A stretch of 64,000 nt of DNA from Metarhizium brunneum (lineage: Eukaryota > Ascomycota > Sordariomycetes > Hypocreales > Clavicipitaceae), in NCBI RefSeq assembly GCF_013426205.1, contig NC_089427.1, positions 1,984,001-2,048,000 of the forward strand, in the 5' to 3' direction. The notes beneath the pieces are model-generated. The model was given only the letters and a program-made list of their open reading frames with translations, searched no databases and was not told the origin of the DNA. How positions within the stretch are numbered: the stretch's first letter is position 1; each line of letters opens with the position of its first letter. The translations under genes were made by a program, and so were the position numbers. Shown here piece after piece: positions 45,501 to 57,500 of this stretch.

Positions 45501-48500
45501 CTCTTGTCCACAATCTTCTTCTGCTTCCCCTTTGTCTTCTTCTTGCCACCTCCAAACTTCTCAGCCAGTACAGCTACACCCCCAGCGATTGCGCCCGCCG
45601 TTGCTAGTGCGTCAGTCGTGGATAGACCTGGTTGACTCTTGGCTTTGTTATCCTTGACTTGGTCGCCGAGATTTCGGGACAATGTATTCTCTCCAGCGTG
45701 GCGGTCGCTACTTGCTGGCCCAGTAGCATCTCTGCTCGAAACATCATCCGCACACGCAATATTCTTGCCCGTTGCCGTTTCTTCAAATGATTGAAGAGCT
45801 TTTTTCTCAACAGACCCAGCAGGGGCTTCTGCAGCAGCCTTCTTGCCTTTCTTCTTCTTGGATTTGGGCACAGAAAAGTCATCTGGCCATTCATCATCGG
45901 CAGCCTCTTCCGGTTGTGCCTCGGCTGCAGTAAACGATAGGTCCTTCTCTTCCACAACAGGATCGTTTAGAGGGGCATCCAGCACAACTTGGCTTGACTT
46001 GCGTTTCTTCTCTTTCTTGGACTTCTTTTTGACCGGCACTGCCCAGGTTTCATTCGGTTCGGCCTCTGTTGTGACTGTTGCCAGTTTTTCGGCCGCGTTT
46101 TCGGCGACAACCTCAGGTCTAGTGCCAAAATCTTGGCCCTCGGCAGAGGCTCCAAGGATATTGCCAAAACCTCTTGTCTCGGATACACCGTGTTCCCGGT
46201 TTTGATCCGCGTTCTCCGCCGAGATCGTATCTATCTCCATAGCATGGAGGCCACGATCCTCAAGTGTTCCAGCCCCTACCACCGATGTTGTATTTGGGAG
46301 TTCGTCAAAGGTAGACAAGGTCATAGAACTGTCTTCCACAGCATCCGGGAGTTTTATCGCAGCAGGCTCCTCTGTGGTAGGCTTGGGTTCTTGTTCGGGT
46401 GCCAATTGTTCGTCCCTAGGAAGTTGGACAGGGGTTTCATCAAGCGGCATTATTGGTGTCATCGTGCCACTACCGGCCTCACTCTTCTTTCCTTTCTTGT
46501 CCTTCTTTGCAACAGCGGAACCCCAGTCCTCAGCGTCATTATCATCCGTGGGATGAGGCAGCTCTTCAGGCTCAAAAGTCTTTGTGGGTTCTACAGGCTC
46601 GGCAATATTCGAAACACTGTCCACTCCAAGGGCTCGACCATGAGGCTCCATCGCCTCATTTGTGGTTGACAGGGCCTCTGACTGTAGGTCAGGTAAGACG
46701 ATGCCGGACTCATTGACTGGAGTCGCCGTGGCGCTGCTTGACTTGTCTTTTTTGCCTTGCTTACTCTTCTTCTTGGAAGGCACCGCCCATTCATCATCCA
46801 CTCCAACGGCAGCCGTAGTCTCTCCTTCTTTAGCTGCTAATTCAGCTTTCATTAGCTGAGTAGGCGCAAATTCGGTGATGGGGTCCATAGTCTCCGGAGC
46901 TCCCTCGTCTCCTGCTGGCTCAGCAGGGGTCATCGTCCCACTGCTTGTCTTGCTCTTCTTTCCCTTCTTCCCCTTCTTCTTCGGCCGTACGGCCCATTCG
47001 TCACCAGCGTCTTCAGGGACAGGAGGGTTTGTCTCTTTTGATAAATCGTTGTCTTCTACCGGGTCAGGTGAAGCCGCAGGGTCCGTAGAGGCTTGCAGAA
47101 TTGTCGGTGTTGGTTCACGTATCGTGTCCTCCGGGGTCAATGCAGGTTCTGCAGGGGTCAATGTTCCGCTGCCCGATTTACTCTTTTTGCCCTTCTTGGC
47201 CTTTTTCTTTGAAGGAATCGCCCACTCGCCCCCTGCATCGAGTATTTCATGAACAGGGGCCTCCTCTACAGCAGGCTCCACGGCTTTCGGGGTGGCCTCT
47301 GGGATAGCCTCTGGACCTGTCTCAGCCGTTGGTGTTGGCTCGACGGTCGAAAAATCGCCAGAAGATGGTTGCTTGGACTTGCTTTTCTCACCCTTATTAA
47401 CCTCCTTCGACGCGAGAAAGCTGACGTCGTCAACTTCCTGTAGAGTTCCGATAACGGGTTTTTGTTCTGCGGGAGTACTGGCTGCTTCGTCTTCCATCTC
47501 ATCGGCCCATGACCTGCTTCCTTCAAACTGGACTGGTTCCTCTGCAACAAGTGAATCGTGTTCCTCCCCAAGGGTCGCTATTGTTGCAGTGATCCCGGCG
47601 GCAGCCAATGCAGTAGCAGCTAACGTGGCAGCTGCAGTTTTCTTCTGGTCCTCTTTGGACTTATTGATCGGCAACCGCTCCTCGGGCTCAGCAGTAATAT
47701 CTTCTGCAATGATTGGGCTTTCAACAGGCTCGTTTAAGGAAGCAGCCACCGGGTCCGCCGGTTCCGCTGGCGTATTGTCTCCCCCAGAGGTTGTCTCCTG
47801 TGATTCATCCTCTGGCTGGTCGGCAAGGCTTACCTGCTGCTTCTTCTTCTTCCTCTTGTCTTTCTTGGATAGCTTCCTCTGTGGGGTGCTTTGCCAAGAA
47901 TCGTCGGCTGCGCAGCTCTTCCCCTGATCTAGATCAATGACATGCTCAGCAGGTGATGTCGATGAAATCAGAGGTAAATCAGCCATGGCTTGGGTATCAT
48001 AAACATCAACATTGTGACTAGGAAATTCCGTTGCTTCGGCTTGCTCTGCGGCACTGGAGACTAAGTCTGCTTCTCGGTCGGTTGTACTGCAATCAACCAT
48101 CTCATCGGGGGTGATAGGTTGAACCGGTTCAAAAGAAGCCGCACCACTCTCAGGGACAGACTTGTCCTCGGTAGGTAGGCTAGACGAGCCAGCAGTTGGC
48201 TCATCCCAGAACATCGAGTCTACTTGGCTCTTGCGGTTTTTCTTACCCTTTTTCGCCTTCTTGCCGGTGATTGGCATTGACCATTCGTCATCAGCCGGCT
48301 CATCCACGGCCACTGGCACGTCGGGATCGCCGCTTGGCTGAGCAGATGCATCTTGGACAATAGTGCAATCTTCTGAGGTTATCGCAGCAGAACTCTCTGC
48401 AACGTCCAGGTTGGGTTGTGGGGGCTGACTATCGGGCGGCATGGACATGTCCTTGGGCTCCTGGGTTTCCTGGGTTTCCGCCTGCACGTCTGCAGTTGCT

Positions 48501-51500
48501 TGGTGGGACTCGAATGTGACATCACGAGGTGCTGCATCACTCACTTCAGTGACGCCAATATTCTGCGCTGTGGTTGCCGGCTCCAAGGGGTCAACTTTTT
48601 CGGCCTCTGGTCGTGCATCAGCGTCGTAGGGGTTGTCGGCGTCCTGAATCGGAGTATTTTGTGGTGGCAAGTCATCGTACTGAGAGCCCTGCTTGGCCTT
48701 CTTGTTCTTCTTCTTCTCTTTCTTTGACACCGTATCAGTCCACGAATCGTCGCCGCCAACTTCTTCCGCCTTTTTTGTCTCGGGCTCCTCGGAGACAGGT
48801 GTCTCTTCAGTAGCCCTTGAGCTCACATCAGCCTCCATATCCAACGCCCTCGCCTTCTTCTTCTTTTTCTTGTCCTTCTTCCCAATCAGCCGTTCATCAT
48901 TATCTTTGGCCTCACCAACCTCCTTCTCATCCTTAACCACTTCCTCGTCGTTGGCTGCCCCCGACGAGTCACGAGGTGTTCCGGGCCCAAAGGTCGAGTC
49001 CGTAGTCCCGAAATCATTTGCTACTTCAGAACTTTCCTTTGACAAGTATTCCTGGATTGGCTCCGGGGTAAGATCCGTTGCGGGAGTGGGCTCGGTTTGC
49101 TGTGTTAGTTCAGATTCTCCATTCTTAGCCTTCTTTTTCTTCTTGTCCTTTTTAGATTGCTTTGAACTAAACCCAGCCCACATGTCCTCAGGAATGGCCT
49201 CCATTTCCTTGGTCTGATCCACGGGGACCGTTTCCATGGGCGTCTGAGCCGCAGATGCGAGCCCATCTGAAGTTTCTGCAGAGTAAGCCACGTCAGTCAA
49301 AGCTTCGGCATCCATCGCTTTTGATTCTGCGACAAATTCCGGCTCAGGACCCTGAACACTCTCCTCCAAGCCCGCCTGCTTCTTCCTCTTTTTCTTATCC
49401 TTCTTTGCAAGTTTCACAGGTACAAGATCATCCACGTTCTTCATAGAAGAGGTTTCGACAGTAGGTCCCGTGGTTTGAGCCATGTCCCTGAGGGCTTCAG
49501 GAAGCATTGTATTATCCACAGACATCATGTCAATCGGCTTGGTTTCTGCTGGAGGCTGTTCATCGGTGTTGACCATGTCAACAACATCCTTTTCTTCAGC
49601 TTGTCCTTCAGGCTCAAAAGTAGGTGTTTCCAGCGTGGCCGCATGATTGTCAGCTATTGCTTGCTTCATACTTTGGGTCGTAGCCTCAGGTGCAGTACTA
49701 GGCTCTACTTCGGTAAGTTCAGGAGAAAGAGAGTTCTTCTTTTTCTTATTCTTCTTTCCCTTCTTGGGGACTTCAAATTCAGCCTCAGGATCAGCCGCAG
49801 GAGCAGGCTCATCCACCACAATCTCTGGAGTAGTTTCAGTCTCGGTTGAAGGCTCGGTCAGGGTCGAATCCTCCTCCATCGGCTCCCCCACCATGCTCGA
49901 GCGCTTCTTCTTTTTCTTGTTCTTCTTGCCAGCGGGCTGTGGCAACTCTTCCTCGATCGTCTGTGGAGTCGAGCCAGCCGTCTGTAACTCTGGCTCTGGC
50001 TCTGGCTCTGCAGTAGACTTTGTCTCCTCGATAGAGGCAGGTTCTTCGGTGAATGGGAACGGCTCCGCCATGTTGACCGGGATTTCAGATGAAGAGTCCG
50101 TTTCTGGAGCTGAAGAGGATTTGCTGTCCTTCTTCTTCTTCTTTGACTTCTTGCCAGTGACGGTGGTGCTCTGCTTATCCTCGACCTGTTCACCAGTGGG
50201 TATCTCGGCAGGCTTGTCTTCTGAAAGGTCACGAGAAACTTCCGTGGCAACCTCCGCAACCGGCTCCTCTTTGGACTTATCAAGGGCTTCCGTCTCAGCA
50301 GACGTGGATACAGGGTCAGGGATGGCCTCCTCAGCTTGCTTCTCTTCCAGAAGATCCCAAGCACTAGCCTGACTACTCTTCTTCTTATTTTTCTTGCCTT
50401 TCTTTTTAGAAGACACAGTCTCAGCCCCAAAGTCTTCAGTATCCTCCAATGTGTTTTCCGAGATGACACTTTTCTCTGTCTGTGTTGGCTCAACACTCAT
50501 AGCGCCGTCTTGCGTTGACTCTAGAGGAACTTCATCCTGCGAGAAGAGTGGTTCAGAAACTTGAGTGTCCAAAGACCGAGATTGCTTTTCGAGTTGTTGT
50601 TGCACTTCCCCAGCTCTATTGGTTGTCAGTTTCTCTAGGATCATAGCGTCTTCTGAGGCTTTGGCAGCTGGAGCAGCCTCTATAGTTTGTGACACAGGAC
50701 CTGGAAATGATTCTTCCAACTGAATCGGCTTTTTCTTGTTCTTCTTATTCTTCTTCCCCTTCGTCACAGGTGCAAAATCGTCTTCAGTAGCTTCAGTGAT
50801 TGGCTGTGAGTCCGTACTTGCCTCCGTCACTGGAACCTCCGTGTCAACGGGAAGATCGGTCTCGAGTTTCGCAGATTCGAACTGGTCCTCCGATACTGTA
50901 AGAACTTCTGATGCATTGTCCACTGATACAGAGTCACCAAGCTGAAAGCCTTTCTTCTTCGTCTTTTTGCTCTTTGAGCTTACTGGCGCAAACTCGGATT
51001 CTGCGGCCGCAATTGGTTCTTTGGAGACCAAGACTGACTGGTCAATAGAGGACGGTCCAGTCGTGATAGTCTGATCAGACAGGATAGCTGCAGCTGTCTG
51101 AATATCGGCAGTAACTGTGGGCTCGGCAGGCCCTTCGCTCGTAGCAGATTGCTCTGGAAAAAGCTCTTCAGTGAGAGCAAGCTCAGCTGGCGGAGGTTGA
51201 TCGTCCGAGGTTGCACAAGTGTCAAGCTCTTTGCCCGCCTGCGCCAACTTTTCAGGCTCTGTGCCCTTGCTCTTCTTTTTCTTTTTCTTGTTCTTCGACA
51301 CCGGTGCAAACTCATCTTCCCCGGCTTCGGCAGATACAGCAAGTTCCTGGGCAGTTGAGGCAGTCTCCTCAGTAACAGGAAGCTCTACTACGGGCAGCTC
51401 CTCCATGATGGGAAGCGTCTCGGGCTCCATAGCCTCGGGTGAACTGTCGACCAATTGCTTGCCCTTCTTCTTTTTCTTTTTGCTTTTCAGTAGAGGCGCA

Positions 51501-54500
51501 ATTTCTGGTTCGTTGGCTTCCACATCTTCGACAGCCTCTTGTGAGGCCGCTGTAGAGTCTTCGATAGCAAAAGCTTCTGTCATACTTGGCCGATCATCAT
51601 CTATTGTTTCCACTGGCGCTTGCTCTCCTGAGGTCGAAGGAGGGTCCAAGTTCCTCTCCACGGGTAAGGGCTCTTCATCCTTCGTCGTCTTGCTCTCAGA
51701 TGAGACAAAGTCAAATGCAGGCTGGGCAGTTCCAATCACTTGATCAAGAGTAGGAAGATCTTCAGCAGTGGTAATTTCTCCGCCAGATATAGCAACTTGC
51801 TCCATGGCAGACCCTGTGATGCGTTCCGTCTTGAGTTCCTCGATTTGCTCTCGATCGCGAGGTGTCTCAATCTCTGGCTCCTTTTCCGTTATCACAGGCT
51901 CGTCCATCTGAAGATTCTTCTCGTCCTTTTCGGAGATCGAATAAGATGTTATCTCTTCAGGATGAGCAGCAGTAGACTCTTCACCAGGTGGGATCGCAGT
52001 GCCGTGAAATTCCTTGGCTTCAACGGTTTCAAGAGACTTTGTTGTCTCAGTGGTTGTCTCGACAGGAGCAGACATGTTCAAGTCCAGAGGTTCTGTGATA
52101 GTAGCCTCGGTTTCCTGTTGCTTTCTAGGTTCAGCAGCGAGAGCGTCGACTATAGGCTCAAGAGTAGCATCTGCGCCAAGATCAGGGGTAGCTTCGGCCG
52201 TCGGTACAGTGTCATGGGAAGAGATGTCCTTTGACTTCTTCTTCTTCTTCTTACCCTTCTTGCTTGAGGCTTCCCGGGAGTCCGCCCCTGCGGTAGGCTC
52301 AATAGCAACAGCGTCCTGAGAGGATTCCGGGACAATTTCAGGGGCGAGATCTTGTTCAAGGTTCTCGACAGCCTCGTGGATAGTTGTGTCAACGGTTGAC
52401 GAAAGTGCTTCTTCCTTTGCGTCATCAGTAACGATAGGAGCTGGATCACCAAAATCTTGCTCTGGTTTATCAACCTCAATATCAGCAGTAGTGGCAGAAT
52501 CCTTTGCTGCATCGGTATGAGAAATGTCAGCTGCCGCATCCGGGACGACATTGTCAGCCATTGGCTGCGTCATTGTCTCTGCGAGCTCGTCTTCCACGGA
52601 AAGAGACTTTTCCTTCTCCTGTGGGAGAACGGGCTCGGCAGCCTCTTCGATCTTGGTTGGCTCATCTGTCAACAAAGAAGCGACAACTGCAGCAGTGGCA
52701 GCACCTGCAACAACATCCTTCTTGAGAGACAGTTCTTTGCTCTTGCGGGCCTTTTTGGCTTTCTTCCTTTCTTTGGCAGACATGTTTTTCCACTCATCCG
52801 GCTCGGCATCAACGACAGGGACTGGTGGCATAGGCCCGACTGCAGGCTCGGCAGTGGGCATCGACATCTCGGCGGCGACTGGTTCAGGAGGCTGTGCCTT
52901 GTCGAACCAGCCACGAGCCTCTTCAAAAGTGTCCGAGTGTGTTCCTTCCAAGGCGTCGGAGAAATGTTCATCAGCTGAAGTCATGTCTTCAGCGGCATCG
53001 GGCAGCGAGGTCTCTGCCATAGGATGCTTGGTTGGAGTAGACTCGGGCTGGCTGCGCATGCTTTCTTCACTCTTGACAGTCTTGTTAGACTTTGTAGAAG
53101 ATGGGGCCGAGTTGAGCAAGTATGAGCTTCTGTCTTTGGACATTGAATCAACAGGGGCGGGATCATCTTCATGGTCGGCCGATACAAGGGGTAGCTCGGG
53201 TCTGGCAATGGCCTTAGGGGTAGTTTCCTGGGAGCCAGCCATGTCTTCAATGGGGGCAGAGGAGGCCAGATCTGTATCAATTCGAAGTCCTGATGCGGCC
53301 AAGTTTTCCAAAGGGATGCCCGCGATGGCTACATCTTCGTTTGTATATAGGTCCGCATGCCCGGGAGCAGGGGATTCTCTCGAAGGAGGCTCGCTTGGCT
53401 CGCTGGGGGGGAGCGCAGGTAGGTCCATTTGTGGAATATGATCCAGGGAGCCATGTCGAGAATGTTCAAGAAGATAGAGAGGCTTGATTTCCCTGCTGCT
53501 ATCCCAAGAAATGCGAGCCGATCGACGCGATGACTCGGGGGTCGTCACTGGCGAGTCGTTTGGTGGTGGTGATCGATGGGCAATGGGTGAGCTGGGGGGG
53601 GCACCGTGTCTCTGGCCAAGGCGGAGAGAGATGGGGATAGCGGTGCTGCTCGGAGACTTGGCGGGTGTATCCTGGGTGCTTCTGCGGCGGCGGTGCGTCA
53701 ACAAGTCTAGCTTCAGAGCGCGCTCCTCAGTAGGCGTGTCTGGACGGCTGTCTGGTAGGGTAGGCAGATCTTCAGGGAGAGACTTGGGACTGCCTGGTTC
53801 GCTTGGGGGCAAGGGGAGCAAGTCGCCATACTGAGGGTCAATGGCAGGTTTGATTGCTCGAGGAACAATCTCGGGATCGAAGTCTTCCGACTCTTTCGAT
53901 TTTCGGTACTCGTCAATATCGACGGCGTCGGAGTCCTTCTCAGAGGAGGCTTGGGCGGCTTTTGAACGAGAGACGCTGGCGGCAACAGCAGCAGCAGCAG
54001 TCGCTAAGCCGACACCCGCGCCAAGGGTGCCGGCATTATCTAAAAAAGACTCCCTATCCAATTTCTTGGAGTCGTCTTTGCCATCCTTCTTGAATATGCT
54101 GGCAAACAAGCCGCTTGACCTCTTCTCGCTCTTGTCAGCCTCCTTATCCCTACTGCGGCGAGGAGATCCTGACAGGGAAACAGTTGATCGAGCCGCATCT
54201 TCATCCTCGTAGAGAGATGATCGCTTGCCCTTGCGTGATGATCCGGGAGCAGACGCAACTGATTTAGCGTCGTCGTCGTCGTACAACGATGATCGCTTGC
54301 CTCGTCTCTCTTTGCGACGATCATCACCGCGAGACTCTGAGACTACGGAGCTAACGTCACGGTCATCCCAGGGGTCACGTTTCCGATCCGGCGGATCGTC
54401 TCGATAATCGTCAAAATCAGTGCCGCTTCGGTGCCTGGATTTGCTGCTGCTCTGCTTGCTGGAGCTTTCCCTCACGCCCACTTCGGACCCAGGGGCTGAT

Positions 54501-57500
54501 CGAGAGCTGCGTTTGCTATGGGCTTCCCGTTCGCCAACTTCAGAACCAGGTGCCGATCGTGAGACGATCTCGGAGCCACCAGAGTCCCTCTTAGATTTGG
54601 ACTTGGACTTCCTGGGAGCATCCCATTCATCATCCTGATTTACAACGCGAATTGTTGATTTGCTATCAAAGGAATCGGTGCGTGATACCCTTGTAGAGGT
54701 GTCATCTTCAAGATCGCGGCTCTTTCGGTCTTTTTTGGACTTCTTCCTTTTGTCAGGCTCTTCCCACACGGGGTTGGTGACCGCTTCTCGGGAGTTGTAG
54801 TCGTCGTTTTGATACAGTTCCTTCTTATCCATAGACGCGTCAGGAACCTTTTCCTCGACCCTGGCTTCCTCATCGCGCTTACGCTGCTCCTTATTGAGTA
54901 ATTGCCTCTCAGGGACATCTTCAAAGGCACCAGTCTCAAGTACTTCGGCGGCCACAGGTCCAGTAATGTCAACAGATTGTCTCTTGGCTTCCTTTTCGAG
55001 TCTCTTTTTCTCCTTCTTGCTGAGTCTATGGGAAGGCTCGGTCCACACATCAGACGGGCCCGTTGGGTCTTCCCTAGTCATATCAACAGGCTCGGAAAAA
55101 AATCCAGGGTCAGACACGCCCTTTTGCTTAGACGTCATGTCTGTAACAACGTCAGCAAATGAGGAGCCGTTCCATCCATCCCCGTTCGTGTCGCTGGTGT
55201 GGGGAGGAGAATCCCGACGACGGTACTCAGGATCGTCAATGACAATACTGGGGTCGAATCCGGTATCCTTGAGACCGGCGGCAAGGGTGGCTGCAAACTC
55301 GATATCATCTTCGAAGCCGCCAGGCATCTTCACGGAGGCTAGGCTGACAGGCTTCGGCCCGGGGATTGGGGGTTCTGATCTTGCATCGTCCATCAAGTCG
55401 TCCACATCTTTCGTCGACCTGTCGCGATAGCCTACGCCAACATCGGAGCTGGCCTTCTTGGAGCGTGATGCCTTGACTTTTGGTTCGTCGGCAGGCTCAG
55501 CACTACTGCCTGCAATGGCAGCAGCAATCATGCCCCATTGACTCGTCTGATTGAGAACAGGTCGTGACCTATCCCCAGACTCGGACTTGTCCAGCGCTAT
55601 ATCGTCTTCGCTTCTCGGCCCCGGGCTCTCAACCTCAAAGCTCTTGGTCGAATTTTCACCCCATGTGACAGACTTGGCAGAGGAGGAAACAGTGGAGGCT
55701 GCACCAGAAGCTCCGGTCTCACTCTTAGCACCGCCAAAATAGTCCTCAGTGGAGCCGTCATTCGATATGGACTTATTCTTCTTGGTCTTTTTCTTTTTCT
55801 TCTTGCCCTTGTCTTCATCGGCAGAAGTTGGTTTCTCACCAACTCCGCTTGAGCCTCGTGATAGGCTGGGTGTAGGCTGACGACTGGGTACTGGGGTAGG
55901 ATAGACGAGGTTGAGCATCGGCCGCTCGCGTTCACAAGAAGGGTCGCGGGATAAAAACGAATTGCTGTCCCGGTCCCTGGACTGGAATCTGTGGAGTTCC
56001 TTGGGGTAAATCTTGTTGTCGATTCTAACGTCGGCATCTGGACCCTCATATGGGCTCTTGACAGAAGTCTTGTTCCCTTCCATATCCGGTGGCGTGACAA
56101 TGGTGTAGGGTTGTTTTTGGCCATCGTCATCGTATTTGCCAATGACAGACTTGTCGGAAGACACGCTGCGAGATTGTTGTTCCTCGGCGGCATTTTTTTC
56201 AGCAGTCATCTTCTCTCGGTAGTATCTGTCTGCCTCCTCCTGGACAGGATCCTTGCTTGACTTTGAGTAATCGCGAGACTCGTCGTCCACATAACCATTT
56301 CGACGGTGGTCTGTTGACCGGTCCATTTCCATAGCTACAGCAGACACTACGGCTGCTGCTGCTGCAATGGGAGCAGTGGAGTGTTTGGCCTCCTCATAAA
56401 TAGTCCTTGCTTCATGCCCTCGTTCCTCATAATCATGTCGTCGTGAATCCTTACCCTCGAGATAATTTCGAGCGCCCTTGTTGTATTCCTCCGCCATGCG
56501 CTCCATTTCAAATGAGTCCTTCCGACTCAGCCTGGTGTCTGACTGCTCCAGGAGTGGCGGGTCGTCAAAGTTGGGCTCCCGATCCACCGTCACAACAGTG
56601 GGAGTCAATGGTCGCGTCGGGGCCATGGCGGCAGAGACCAGGGATGTTCCCAAGGCGCCATCAGTAACCTGAAATTGGAAGGGGTCAACAGGCTGGCGGG
56701 TGGTCGTGTCTGCAGGGGGCGGGATATAGTCGTAGGCACCCGGCATTTGATCGCGAGTGTTCTGCTCATCCCGTCGCCGTTCATCCCGATCATCAATATT
56801 GCGGCTGTCTCTTTGAGATGACCGCGATACCTCACTTTTGAAATCCCTGTCACGATCGCCCTTTTCGCTGCGCTTGGGCTTTCGGGACGACTCTGCCTCG
56901 GGATAGTGGTCTACCCTTGTCTCACGACGCTTTCGGGGCGTTGCGTCTTCTTCGCGGCGTGAATGACGCTTGTGATCCCGTTCATCAGAGTATTTAGAAG
57001 AGTATGAGTCTCTCTTTGATCTGTGATTGACCTCTGACTCTGCATCCCTGTCACGGCGCTTGGATCGGTCCCCCCTATCTCCCTCCCAGGGCTCGGCGAC
57101 GCGGTTGAACTCTTGGACTTCTTGGGTATCATTATCTTTGCGCTCCTTTCTTCGCTCGTCTCGACGTGAGTCTCTCTTGGACTTTCGATCAGATGCAAGG
57201 GCAACTGCGGCTGCTGCTGCGGCAGCGATGCCTGTGAGTTTCGTGCCTGCGCCGACTCCAGTCTCGTCAGAACGTGTTCGTGAGTGCTTCTGGCTCTCTT
57301 CCTCCAGCTTCTCGGCTTGGTACACCTTGGATGATACCGGTGCTTTAGGGCTGGGTTGTTGAAGAGGAATTGGGGCAGGACGAGACCGATAAGGAAGTTC
57401 CTGGCGAGACGACATGGTTGGGGCAGCGTCGGCATCGAAGTTATCCGGGTCAGAAGTTGGCACGGGGTAAACATTCTTCATGGGACCCTTATAGATAGGC

